Positions 23,997-35,289 of a stretch of 64,000 nt of DNA are shown piece by piece. Location of the stretch: positions 24,369,919-24,433,918 of the forward strand of contig CM060953.1 in assembly GCA_030765055.1 (NCBI GenBank), in the 5' to 3' direction. Position 1 is the first letter of the stretch. Every line of letters starts with the position of its first letter. The DNA is from Mantis religiosa (Eukaryota > Arthropoda > Insecta > Mantodea > Mantidae). The notes under the pieces were generated by a model. It searched no databases, had not been told where the DNA came from, and was given only the letters and a program-made list of their open reading frames with translations. Position numbers and translations under genes: made by a program.

Positions 23997-26905
23997 GCAT
24001 CCTTAAAATCCTTATTCTCAGACACAGAAGGCGCATTTCCACTGAAAGGTCGTAAGGGAGTTTTTGGGTGCAATGTTGTATATCCTGTATTATTTACGTG
24101 GTAGAGAATAGTAAAGTAAATAAATAAAGAGTACACGTTTCATTTTTGTTTTTTCAATGTGAGACATTAAAACAATTTTAGTTGAGCTATTTAACAAATT
24201 TTAATCACTATTTCGTGACTCTCTCCTGAAAATGCCAAGCTAAGTTATAAACTGTGGTCCAATAAGCATTTTGAATAATGAAAACGGCTGAAAGGCTTGC
24301 TTTGCCTAAATGGTACAGGAAAATTTAAATAGCCATGTGGCAACATTGTTGGTGTTTAACAGCCTTGCGAGAAATGAAAGTACCCAGTGAACATAATAAA
24401 AATGAGAAAAAGAAAATAAATCGAATCAGTGTATTGCCAACCTTCACAGATACGCGCTTCAAACAGAATAATGTAATATTTTCTACTTGTAACTATTTCA
24501 AAGTAAATCTTTCTGCACTGTTTTATTTAATGTATATATTGAGAAGGACAGGAAGAATTCTGCCTTCCCATTATTCGATTGAAGTGATCGACGTACCCCA
24601 AACTAGACTCAAGACATGCAACATAACCTTACTTCCAGAGGCAATAAACAAAACTGCGCGTAAAGCTTTCCCAGTGGGCGACAGGGGAGAAGTCAACAGC
24701 AAACAAAACTTCGTTCGTGGTACAAACCAATGCGAATGTGTTTTAAGTCATTGCTTACCTCTAAAATCGTAGATAACATTCACAACCACCTTTGAGGTTA
24801 CACCATCTGACAGCTAGTACAATAAAACTCCAAAACAATGCTTGAGTAGCAGCCACAGACCAAACTGTAGGAATGCCGAGACCTGCTATTTCTTACTAGT
24901 TTTCTTGGCGTTTCCATTACCAAAAAGAACCTCTGAAAACACCCGTTACTAGTAAGAGTTCAACAGGTTTTCTGGAATGTTGGCAAAATGCCACCAACAC
25001 AAAATAATTTGTCTGTTTAATTTATTGCGCGGGTGGCCACTATCTGTTCATACAGCACAATGTTTGCTGATGCGTATATCCAGTGACGCAGGAAAGGGGT
25101 AAGATCAAAACATCACCCTAATGTCCACCGGAAAAGGTACAAACTTCACCAAGCGTATCTCCCAAAGCATTACATTTCTACCCAAAGCAATCCTTCGCTC
25201 ACAATGTCTATTTTATTGGCCAAATGAGGTTCCTCCTCATTTTAGCGAGTTTTAGACGTGTTCGTAAATGACTGACGGTATTAATATCAAGACCTTGATT
25301 TAGTAGTAGTGCTGACATCTATGTATACTTTGGGGCATAAATCTAAAAAAAAAAATACTTCTTGGCAGCTCTCAGGGCATTTTCTTATGATCTTAATTAA
25401 ATGTTTCTACGTACATATGAACGAATTACGTACAAAATCACTGCTTGGAACGTCAGTTTAACCGTCTCAAAAATGTTTATGTGGCTCTCCATTTATTGTG
25501 CAATAAGTCAGACAAAAATTAAAATGAGTCAAGATATGTGATCTTTAACTGCAGCTACTCGCCTGTAACGTAGCAACGTTTAACAGACCACAAATTTTGC
25601 ATAAAATGTCATTTAGACATGATGCTCAGTTGGCTGCTCCGCCAAAGTGATACTATAGACTTACCTAGCGAACTCCCGGAGGAAAATCTTGGACTCACCA
25701 CTGTGCAAGACTTATAGATCTCCGGCGTTATGAATGTGACACTTATTTTCGGTCGCAGTTACCAGTAACGATGAAGTTGTTTGTCTTCAAGGTTAACGGA
25801 TACCAGTAATGTTTCAATACGTACGGCACAGATTTGTTCTGCAATTTGATACTATCTGTAGCTTTGTGATTGGTGGCGTGTAATCGCATTAGCTGAACAT
25901 GTACATGCAGACAAATCATTACTGCCAACATAAACATGACTAAAGTTAAATATCGTTCTGGATGGCTCAGTTGGTTCAAACCTGGCCAGGCCAGCCACAC
26001 GTCAGTAGATCAGTAAACATTCAAAACCTGACATGTCCATCACAAACGAAAAATGAGTTCTATATGGAATCGCCTTGTTTTGCATGGTTTCACATGTTCC
26101 CATGTCTAATTTCATTCAAAACTGATCAAGTCCCTGAGAAACGGCGTCTTAAGGTGGTGCTTTTCATTCAACGTGTGTAATGTTCAACAACGTTCTTAAA
26201 CCCAGTTACCCTGCTAGTTTCATTCAAAATCTGACATGTCACTCTGTACGCCAATTCCATGGCAATTCCTTCAAAACCTGACACGTCCAGTTTACTTAAT
26301 TTTGCCTGTATGCTTGTGTCAACAATGCTATTAGTTGTGAAGGTGTCCGTCAGTGTGTTGTGAGCTTCAAACACCTTAGTGCTTGTACTGTTGCCTTCCA
26401 GCACTTTGTGGTTTATTTTGAAGTGCGAATAATAGAAGTTTCAGTTTATGATGTTTCGGAAGGGTCCAGGAAAAGGAACAAAATCCTTCGGCATGTGAAA
26501 CTGATGAAATGGAAAGGTAAGTTAGGATGAACTGATGTTCTATATTGCAGCTTGGAATGCATTATTTGACGCTAAATGCATTATTTTTTTAATTCAAATG
26601 AACCATATAATTGTGGCTACGCGAGATGTTTAATTTTAGTAGAACTGTAGAAACCTGCATTCTCCAGGAGTTCTGGTCATTATTGTGCCATTTTTTAAAC
26701 ATTGTACTGTAACTTTATACATCACTTCTAAAACACAAGCACAAGTGCAAGTCTTGTATGAAAGTGACATTGTTTATTTTATTGAAAGCCCAGCATACTA
26801 GAAGAAATCCGGGAAGAGGAATGTCATGGTAAAAAGGAAACAATGCTGTGTGATTGCAATGAAGAGGTAGGTACCTATACTACGTTTACATATTTAGTTT
26901 TTTCT
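23995..26905. other. No gene recognised
   Basis: No exon is supportable. Between 25990 and 26290 the string AAACCTGACATGTCCA recurs three times in variant form, which hints at a decayed repeat. The 26668-26745 segment resembles 34733-34805. Confidence 0.45.
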
Positions 26906-26906
26906 T

Positions 26907-27671
26907 AGGAGGAGGAGAAGGAGGAGAAGGAGGAGAAGGAGGAGAAGGAGGAGAAGGAGGAGAAGGAGGAGAAGGAGGAGAAGGAGGAGAAGGAGGAGAA
27001 GGAAAAGGAAAAGGAAAAGGAAAAGGAAAAGGAAAAGGAAAAGGAAAAGGAAAAGGAAAAGGAAAAGGAAAAGGAAAAGGAAAAGGAAAAGGAAAAGGAA
27101 AAGGAGAAGGAGGAGAAGGAGGAGAAGGAGGAGAAGGAGGAGAAGGAGGAGAAGGAGGAGAAGGAGGAGAAGGAGGAGAAGGAGGAGAAGGAGGAGAAGG
27201 AGGAGAAGGAGGAGAAGGAGGAGAAGGAGGAGAAGGAGGAGAAGGAGGAGAAGGAGGAGAAGGAGGAGAAGGAGGAGAAGGAGGAGAAGGAGGAGAAGGA
27301 GGAGAAGGAGGAGAAGGAGGAGAAGGAGGAGAAGGAGGAGAAGGAGGAGAAGGAGGAGAAGGAGGAGAAGGAGGAGAAGGAGGAGAAGGAGGAGAAGGAG
27401 GAGAAGGAGGAGAAGGAGAAGGAGAAGGAGAAGGAGAAGGAGAAGGAGAAGGAGAAGGAGAAGAAGAAGAAGAAGAAGAAGAAGAAGAAGAAGAAGAAGA
27501 AGAAGAAGAAGAAGAAGAAGAAGAAGAAGAAGAAGAAGAAGAAGAAGAAGAAGAAGAAGAAGAAGAAGAAGAAGAAGAAGAAGAAGAAGAAGAAGAAGAA
27601 GAAGAAGAAGAAGAAGAAGAAGAAGAAGAAGAAGAAGAAGAAGAAGAAGAAGAAGAAGAAGAAGAAGAAAG
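26907..27671 (+). repeat. 765-bp polypurine satellite with nested repeat units
   Basis: An uninterrupted purine strand falls into blocks. They are a 9-mer GGAGAAGGA (about 26907-27002), a hexamer GGAAAA (about 27001-27102), the 9-mer again (about 27103-27412), a hexamer GGAGAA (about 27412-27462) and about 70 copies of GAA (27461-27669). Long open frames of Phe/Ser on the opposite strand are artefacts of composition. Confidence 0.97.
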
Positions 27672-30240
27672 CTGTTTTGAAGATATTAAGCAAAGTGCAT
27701 AAGAGTATTTGCAATGAAAACTGTATGGGATTTAAATGTTAATATACTTGTTTCATTCAAAGACAAGTCCATTTCTTATTCATACAAGCCGTGACCTGTC
27801 CTGGCAACTGACGTCATTAACGAAATATTCTTATAACATTATATATATGTTCAATATTCTCGTAGGACGTTAAACAAAACACGGTAATGATATTTTAACA
27901 CGCAGCCTGTCTAAAGAAGTCTCAGCCAGTACGTAAATCCACGTAGTAAAGCGGATAATGAATACTCCTTTTTACACCAGATGTTACATTCTTCAGCATG
28001 AATCTGTTCTAATATCATGCACAAATCAAGTTATTAGCGGAGGGAGAATTAATTAACAGCATGTAGAAGGAAACAAAATATGAAACGCTATTCACAGGTA
28101 ATATGTACCGATACTTTTACATTCACATTTAAGACGAGAGAGAATCCACGTTATACAAGTGCAACAAACCTGATAGCTGTTATTATTGTTTCGGATACAA
28201 TAGCAGCACGTTAATTTAATCAGGAACAGATTGACAAGTTAGCATAGTCGCTTCATGGATATAGATATGAGAGCTTTAAAATTAATTCTATAACCTACTT
28301 GAATTAAACTACCTCTTACATTTCGCACTAATATTTGTGTCTTCTTTTCTATCAAATGCACAGTAACAAATAGCCTTAATGGTATTCAGATGAATTCCTT
28401 ACGAAGATAAATTTAAAACAAAGAGCTCTGGTAAGTTGTTTTTTCAAAGAGTAAAAAAACGACAAACGCGGTAATGGGTTCAATAGTCCCCTCTTGTGAA
28501 GCACTCGGGGTCAAAGATCTCATAGGTAACTTGCTTTTTATGTATTACGTTTACTTTAAAATATTTATCGAGCGATAAGACCTGAAGTTCTTTATTCACC
28601 GACATCAGCCAGTTGACGCCTACTCAGCGATGGATGTCCTTGGTTTAATTATATGCAGCCTTTCAGCCAGGTGGGCACTGAGCAACCGTGCTAACCTCAA
28701 GGCTGTTACGTGGACAACTGCAAATAATATTGCTTTACAATAATCAACAGCTAGTCAGAATTTAACAGCCTATGCTCACAAAAACAATAAAACACGGTTT
28801 CTGAAGTTAACCGCGGCGTATCCTGTCTATGGTTAATTTTAGCTAGTTAATACCACCCACATTAAAAAATTGCGAAACGTGCGCGTAGTGAAATTCGTTT
28901 GAACAGTCATAAACTGGCTTTTTAGAAACAGTGACAATCTAAAGACTGGCGTCATTTATGCTTTTGTTTAGAGCGAGGAGTGTATGTTATGAATAGAAAC
29001 TTTTCCTACAGAACACTATCGATAGAATCGATTGGCCGTACCGCACACCGTGGATTGTCACTGTTAAGGATGTTAAAACAAGGTTTTCGCAACAAAACAC
29101 CAATCTTACAGCATTTAAGGGATTTGATTGAAGAAATTGCAAGCAACTTTAGTAATGATGGAGAATTGTGCGACTATACGTAAATCAGACTTAAACGACG
29201 TGTTGAACGTCCAGAGCACACTGGAGTGCACTAATTTCATTAGAACAAATTATTTTGAATAACACACTAAACCCACAAGACTGCACTGTATTTCTGGTAA
29301 CTGACTTATACCGCACTTGTATTTTCACTTTCTTGCTTCAGAGGTGTGAAAACTATTACTCAAATAGTACATTTTTACTGTTAAAAATGATTGTATGACA
29401 GTTTACAAATGTCTAATTTAAAATGTAATATTTGGATGACTGCCAGCTATATTTCATTTATTTCGCCCCAATAACAGCACTGAATTGGTAATTTTTGTTC
29501 ATGCAACTTCGTTTTGAAACCTGTGCCTTCAAAAATCTGCAGATAACGAAACGTACCTCTCTATAGCACAAACATCCAGGTTTTGATTTCCAAGCATGAT
29601 TCTAAATTTTCAAATCGGCAGAGTAAAAACAGAGATCTGGGGTCCATTTTTGGAAACCAGATGTCAACCCGCCAACTTTACAATGAAAAAAAAAACTCAG
29701 TTTATCCAGTAATACAAGACAGAGCTTGATTCTTAGTTTTATTCTTTTTCTTATAGAACCGTTATCCAATTCTGATTGATGGAGTATTTTTAAGCATTTA
29801 TCACACGAAAAATTCTGCAGCTTGGGAAAACTTACTCGAACGTATATACACAAAACTGAGTCTTAACCATTTTTGCACCTCTGTACGGCATGTAAAGTCG
29901 TAGAATGACTTGTTTATAAAATACACAAGAACCAAACGTGAGGTTCCAGTATTAATGTTCAAAGAACCAAGAAACAACACAAATAATAAACTTCCGCAAT
30001 AGCCCCACAGTGAAACAACTGAAATAAATGCTGAAAGCTAAGCGGTTGTAAAGAATATTAAACAAAGCTATACTCTGTTCCAATGCAAAACCTGACAAAC
30101 TTTGTTGTTCTTTTCAGAAGATAAGGAAAACTGAAATGTATTTGAATCCACTGTGTTTGCAGTAAAACACTACAAGAAACTGCAAACCGTACAAACATCA
30201 TTTCAGCGCCAACTTGTCTCGCAAATCACAGAACACTTTA
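27672..30240. other. No gene recognised
   Basis: No family motif, convincing splice-bounded exon, terminal repeat or RNA gene was found. Short open frames such as 28980-29183 lack support. Confidence 0.5.
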
Positions 30241-30245
30241 CTCAC

Positions 30246-30560
30246 CAGCTGACTGTGTAGCCGCCATGTGCACTACGCGCACAGAACTCATTTAATTTCC
30301 TCAGCACTAGCACGTTTGCGTGTTGACTTATCTCGCAGTCAAGCACTTACTGTTACACCTCGGCGAGAAACAGGGCCAAGTTGAACTGGCGAGAGAACTG
30401 GAATGACAGGTGGTGTTTGTTTACATCTAATGCAGGACCACGTGACACCTAATCGCGGTTTGACTTCGCGTATGCATGCTTGTACACTCCGCCGAAGTCG
30501 AACAGCCCACAGCAGGAAATGCTGAATTTCTGCGCATGCGCTACATCGCATCACTCTCGA
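30246..30560 (-). other. Possible first exon and CpG-richer promoter, minus strand
   Basis: This patch is richer in G+C and CpG than its surroundings. On the minus strand an ATG at 30267 opens MAATQSAG and runs into a good donor, CTG|GTGAGTAAAG, at 30245. This looks like a short coding first exon of a gene continuing to the left. Position -3 is C, so the initiation context is only partly favourable. I found no matching downstream exon. Confidence 0.22.
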
Positions 30561-31185
30561 AAATAAACTGTGATGAAATGTAGCGCTCTTCTACAAGAAC
30601 AGTAATTACCAGGACTCGGATTCTGATGACATGTAATCTTTTAATTGATGCATCACACATGAAAGTAAGTCTTTTACATAGTCCTAGAATTATGAAAAGG
30701 CAATTTGTTCGGTCTCGTCATTTCATGTTGTATGTTTGGACAAGTTTATTTCTATTTCATTATCATTTTTTAAATTTACATTGCGAAATTATGTACATAA
30801 ATATAACGTTTTAAACATTAGAAAAGTCACTATTCAACTGAAGAAGGAATAAAATTGTATATCCTTCCTTGGATTCTTGGAAGAAATTCACTTTCGACTT
30901 AGACCAAGTATTATAAAAGCAGACTGTTTCAGAAATCTGTTTAAAACTGCATGGGCATTCCACTCTGGAAGTTATCATGTCTATTTAGTTCACCGAGTCT
31001 TGAAATTATTTCAATAATGGCCTCATCAACGTGGGAGATGGATGGGTGACCATCAACTACAAAATATGTCCAACAGCTCGAAGGGCAGAGGAAGAAAGTT
31101 TCTCAACGGCCAAAGAGATGGAAGAGACATCTAAATATCTAAACACCCCAGGTAGATGAGTCGTGAGTTATGGAACACAACTCAT
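30561..31185. other. No gene recognised
   Basis: Nothing identifiable apart from low-complexity AT-rich sequence. The part from about 31020 may belong to the LINE relic that follows. Confidence 0.4.
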
Positions 31186-31900
31186 CTAGGAGAGGAAGCT
31201 CCAAAGTAAAACCGGGCCCAACAGGAATGATGGCTGAGCGTTGGACCGGTAATCCAACCTTGTAAAAATTCTAATACTCAAAAGCTTCATAGATTTCAGC
31301 CGGACGGATATCTTGGAAGACAAAATTGTTTTAGGAAATAAGATTTTAGAACAAATATCGAGTTTTAAATATTTAGGATGTAACTTAAGTTTTACAAACA
31401 ATGCTGATATAGAAGAAAAATTAAACAAATTCCAAGCAATATGTTGGACAATCCAAAGAACTTTTAAAAACAGAGTGAGAAAGGATACAAAGGTAGTAGC
31501 TATTCCAACTTTACTACATGGAAGCAAAACCCGGGTGCCAGCACAAAAGGATTTAAATAAAATACAGACTGCAGAAATGAAATTTTTAAGAAGTGTTAAA
31601 TGTTGTACAATATTGGACAAAATAAGAAATGAGGATATTAGAAAGGAATTCGAAATCGAACCAATCCATTACAAAATATCAGAACAAAGGCATAAACATA
31701 TATTAAGAATGGAGGATGGAAGATATCCAAATGCAGTATTAAACTATAATCCAAAATGAAGGAGACAGAGGACAACCAGGAAACGCTGGAGAGATATATG
31801 AAGCCGGAATGGGCGAAATGCCCAAACCATGGAGTGAAGAAGAACAACAAGAAGAAGGCCTTGTCTACACTCAGAAATTCTCAAATACAACTACTGCCTC
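31186..31900 (+). pseudogene. LINE reverse transcriptase C-terminal relic (RTE-like)
   Basis: The clearest part, 31313-31759, reads 148 residues without a stop: KIVLGNKILEQISSFKYLG, then IPTLLHGSKTR (a decayed YGSE-W block), AEMKFLRSVK, IRNEDIRKEF and HILRMEDGRYPNAVL. A frame change after 31759 is followed by RRQRTTRKRW, the usual basic C-terminus. It is the connection/C-terminal region of the same LINE type seen at 98-720. The catalytic core is missing, so it is inactive. Confidence 0.8.
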
Positions 31901-31944
31901 AATATTCACAGAAAAGTTGGGGCCATAATCTTACTAATATGTAA

Positions 31945-32473
31945 TTAAACAGAAGACGAGTTCCAGTCAAGTTGAAGATAAAGCTTGAATACTCAGGGTA
32001 AAACTTTATAGTTCAAATCTGACTCATTAGGTTGAATTCAGAACACAAAATACAAGAAAGTATAAAATGTAAAACCATAAATATTTGTCGATTTCTAGTA
32101 AAATAACACACATGCTTGAAAATTATGGTACAACTTCTACAATTTTTAATTTGCCCATGTCCCTAGGAGAGTGGCACCATGGCAAAGAGTATTCACCCAA
32201 GGTAATTTTGACAGAGCATGTCTGTGACCGTTAGTAAATAGCAAGCTGAAAATTGTGATATATCCACTGTTTATTATGCCAAATAATAACATAAAATTAC
32301 ATGCATCTAATTCTTGAATGTTTACAAATAAAAATAATTTGTGGTGTCCTTTTCTTGCAATAAATGAAGATAGTATTTAGGATATTAACTGGACATGAAT
32401 CCTGTGTTGAAATTTTCCCACTGTTGCAAAAGAATTTCTTTCAGATGTACTTAGGATCTTATTCATATTTTCA
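31945..32473. other. No gene recognised
   Basis: AT-rich sequence between the LINE relic and the Tc1/mariner-superfamily insertion. No features seen. Confidence 0.4.
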
Positions 32474-32525
32474 CTCTTCAGGTTTATACAAATATAACAA
32501 TTTGTAACTTAAAACTTCACTTATA

Positions 32526-33878
32526 CCGGGTGTCCATAAATGAATATCGGGGTTTTAACGCTTTATAACATTAATTTTATTAAACTTACAGTAATGAAAT
32601 ATATGTCACATGAAAGAGCAACTCAAACAGTTTTATTCGTTGGCACCAGTGCGCATGTGCGTGAAATGTTTACGCCGCGATCCGCTAGAAAGCGGTAGTA
32701 GCAAAGATGGCGACTAGTGAGCAGAAAGCGTTTTGTGTTTTGCAGTTTGCAAAGACCGAATCTGTAGTTACTGTGCAACGTGCGTTCCGCATTAAGTTCG
32801 GGTGTGATCCTCCAAGTGACAATAACATCCGTAGATGGTTTCATCAGTTTGAAGATACAGGCTGCCTTTGTAAACGGAAGAGCACGGGACGACCAAGAGT
32901 TAGCGAAGAGGATGTTGAGCGAGTGAGAGAGTCGTTCACTCGTAGCCCAAAGAAATCAGTTCGGAAGGCTGGTCGTGAATTAGAAATTGCTAAGTCGACT
33001 GTTTGGAAAGTTTTAAGGAAACGATTGCAACTACGTCCTTATCGTTTACAGTTGTTACAGGCTCTAAAGCCTGCAGACCATGGTTTACGTGCCAACTTCG
33101 CTAACGTAATGCTGTTTAATGACGATGAAGATTTTCTAGATCATGTTGTTTTCAGTGATGAATCGACCTTTCACCTCAGTGGACATGTTAACACTCATAA
33201 TGCGCGGATATGGGGCTCAAAAAATCCTCATGAGGTCGTACAAGTGCAACGAGACTCCCCTAAAATCAATGTTTTTTGTGCTGTATCCCGGCGGAAAGTT
33301 TACGGACCTTTCTTTTTTGGTGAAGCTACTGTAACTGGTACTTCCTACCTTGATACACTAGAGCAATGGCTCTTCCCTCAGTTGGAACAATATGAACCAG
33401 AGAATTTCATTTTCCAGCAAGATGGCGCGCCACCTCACTGGCACAACGCAGTACGCGAATGGTTGAACGTAACTTTACCCGACCGCTGGATTGGCCGCAA
33501 GGGACCCAATGACAGAGCTTGCTATGCGTGGCCTCCACGTTCACCCGACCTAACGCCATGCGATTTCTACCTTTGGGGTTTCATCAAGGATCGTGTGTAT
33601 GTACCTCCATTACCAGCTGACCTCCATGAATTACAAAACAGGATTGAAGCAGCTGTTGCAACAATTACTGAAGACACACTGCTCAACGTCTGGGAAGAAC
33701 TCAGCTATAGACTTGATGTGTGCCGTGTGACAAATGGTGCTCACATAGAACACTTGTAAGCTCGTATATAAAACTGTTTGAGTTGCTCTTTCATGTGACA
33801 TATATTTCATTACTGTAAGTTTAATAAAATTAATGTTATAAAGCGTTAAAACCCCGATATTCATTTATGGACACCCTG
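32526..33878 (+). mobile_element. Complete Tc1/mariner-superfamily transposon with 110-bp inverted repeats
   Basis: The 1353-bp element is bounded by TA (32524-32525 and 33879-33880). Its inverted repeats at 32526-32635 and 33769-33878 are identical over 110 bp except at position 2 (CCGGGTGTCC against CAGGGTGTCC). An intact 350-codon transposase gene fills the interior. Near-identity of the arms and the intact frame indicate a recent insertion. Confidence 0.95.
32707..33759 (+). CDS. Transposase, IS630/Tc1/mariner superfamily
   Basis: A cut-and-paste DDE/D transposase acting on the element's own ends in the nucleus. Residues 1-60 form a first helix-turn-helix (EQKAFCVLQFAKTESV), of the type often annotated as DUF4817 in insects. 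An AT-hook-like GRPR lies at 61-64, and a second helix-turn-helix (KSTVWKVLRKRLQL) at about 96-109. The catalytic acids by alignment of motifs are D151 (VVFSDEST), D239 (FQQDGAPPH) and D286 (SPDLTPCDFYLWG). I count 46 residues between the last two, longer than in the DD34D/E families. The protein ends IEHL just before the right inverted repeat. There are no stops or frameshifts, and the ATG context (AAGATGG) is good. Confidence 0.93.
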   Translation: MATSEQKAFCVLQFAKTESVVTVQRAFRIKFGCDPPSDNNIRRWFHQFEDTGCLCKRKSTGRPRVSEEDVERVRESFTRSPKKSVRKAGRELEIAKSTVWKVLRKRLQLRPYRLQLLQALKPADHGLRANFANVMLFNDDEDFLDHVVFSDESTFHLSGHVNTHNARIWGSKNPHEVVQVQRDSPKINVFCAVSRRKVYGPFFFGEATVTGTSYLDTLEQWLFPQLEQYEPENFIFQQDGAPPHWHNAVREWLNVTLPDRWIGRKGPNDRACYAWPPRSPDLTPCDFYLWGFIKDRVYVPPLPADLHELQNRIEAAVATITEDTLLNVWEELSYRLDVCRVTNGAHIEHL

Positions 33879-33971
33879 TATTATAAGAAATGATAATGTT
33901 GAGATAATGATTTTGATAATGATGAGCATAATCATAATTTCTTATAAAGTGAAGTTTTAAGTTACAAATTG

Positions 33972-34735
33972 TTATATTTGTATATATTTGTTTGCTTCAC
34001 TGTTAATAGCTTCATATTTCACATATTTACTCTTCAGATAGTTTCCAAATGTGTTAAATTGGATTGCAGTCTGGGGACTATGATGGCATTTTTTATGTAT
34101 GGAATGTACAATACTCGGAACTGAACAAGTTCTCCAAGTATGCTTAGGATCATTGTCTGGTTGGAAGTAGTTTCTTAAGGTCAAATTCTCAACACTGCTC
34201 TCAAGATTATTCTGCAATAAGCTTTTATACTGAAACTTATCCATACTGCCTTTACAAATACAAGTTTTCCAAAACCACTCGAAGCCATACAATCCCACAC
34301 CCATTCTCCAACCCCATTCTTCACAGTTCCTTTCAAGTTCTTTGGTTCCCTTAGTATTAGCCTTTCTCCATCTATCATTCCAATCTTGCCCGCCTCAGTA
34401 GGTGGTAGCGTGTCTGCCTCATGTTCAAGAGGTCCCGAGTTCGAATCTTGGTCAGGGTGAGTTACTGGATACAATTTTTTCCCGGGGTTTTCCTTGTCCT
34501 GAAAGACGAATGTCGGGTAACTAAGCTCTATCGACCCTGGGCTCATTTGAGCATCATTTCACACATTCCATTCAACGTCCGATATGACTTAATGTTGGAC
34601 AACGTAAATTACACAAAAAAAGTCCAATTTTAAATTTGCTTTCATCTGACAGAAATCATACTTTTGGTTACATATTCTTTGCAAACTGCAGACACTTTTT
34701 CAATAACATTACTCAACAAAGGCTTTCTTCAGGGT
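33972..34735 (-). pseudogene. Tc1-like transposase relic split by a SINE
   Basis: On the minus strand, fragments upstream of the SINE include FAKEYVTKS-like and SDESKFKI (first catalytic Asp). After the SINE the reading continues with MIDGERLILREPKNLKGTVK, VWDCMASSGFGKLVFV and, in another frame, NYFQPDNDPKHT (second Asp). The IEHLW-like block is decayed, and FGNYLKSKYVKYE is followed by a stop near 33972. Multiple frame changes make it non-functional. It belongs to the Tc1 (DD34E-type) group. Confidence 0.8.
34388..34622 (+). mobile_element. SINE family 1 inserted into Tc1 relic
   Basis: The head GCCCGCCTCAGTAGGTGG, B-box GAGTTCGAATCTTGG and the standard body are present, ending in an A-rich tail. 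Near-identical 9-mers flank it, TCCAATCTT (34379-34387) and TCCAATTTT (34623-34631), which fit a target-site duplication. Confidence 0.9.
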
Positions 34736-35289
34736 GTTCTGGTCATTATTGTGTCGTTTTTTAAATATTGTATTTTAATCTTATAGATCACTTTTAAAAC
34801 ACTTTAGAACATCAAAATCTGAGTGCTATGATGATCACTTTGTATTATGACAAGATTTGAGAGTTTTATCTAGACATTACGTAGATGTTTAATTTAGACA
34901 CAAAAATTATCATCTTTAAAAAGATTACAGGTGTTGGTTGCAGTACCTGCAAGAACCTGTTTAGACAAGTATCACTGTAGCACCATCTGTTGTTACACCA
35001 AAATTTTCCCCTCAAATATTGGTAATGAAGTGCCAAACTTTAAATGAAAAACATTTGAGCAGTTAAATAAATTAACCTTCAGCACTCACACCTTTAACTC
35101 CACTACGTCGAAGAAAACGTATGTAGTAGGCTTACTGTCTGGAAGCACTGCTCTTTTATAAATAATGAAGATAAACACTAACTGTATTACTCTTGTCGAG
35201 ATGAAGGAAAATTGTATTATTTTCTCAATACTTTTCTTTGAGATATGACTAGAAGATTCATTAGCAGAATGCAAATGTGATCTATATTA

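Larger units (their letters stand above)
32474..33985. repeat. Inverted flanks around the Tc1/mariner-superfamily insertion
   Basis: About 45 bp left of the element (32474-32523, ATACAAATATAACAATTTGT onward) is the reverse complement of 33937-33985 on the right. The right copy is the 3' end of the Tc1 relic. A related copy lies at 48850-48940. The element therefore landed in or beside the arm of an older palindrome. Confidence 0.75.

Noticed and set aside
23749..24136. Open frames on both strands across the AC/CT microsatellite
   Set aside because: They alternate Cys-Val or Thr-His from the dinucleotide repeat and have no flanking exon signals.
24335..24772. 145-codon plus-strand frame containing PTFTDTRFKQNN, faintly like a hAT DPRFK motif
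   Set aside because: The rest of the frame lacks hAT dimerisation or RNase-H motifs, and no terminal repeats or 8-bp duplication were found nearby.
26905..27714. Long minus-strand frame of Phe and Ser residues over the purine tract
   Set aside because: It is a translation of simple TTC/TCC repeats with no codon-level complexity. It is a composition artefact, not a gene.
30339..30554. 71-codon minus-strand frame in the CpG-richer patch
   Set aside because: It has no family similarity and lies in what looks like a 5' UTR or promoter. Only the weak ATG-plus-donor candidate was kept.
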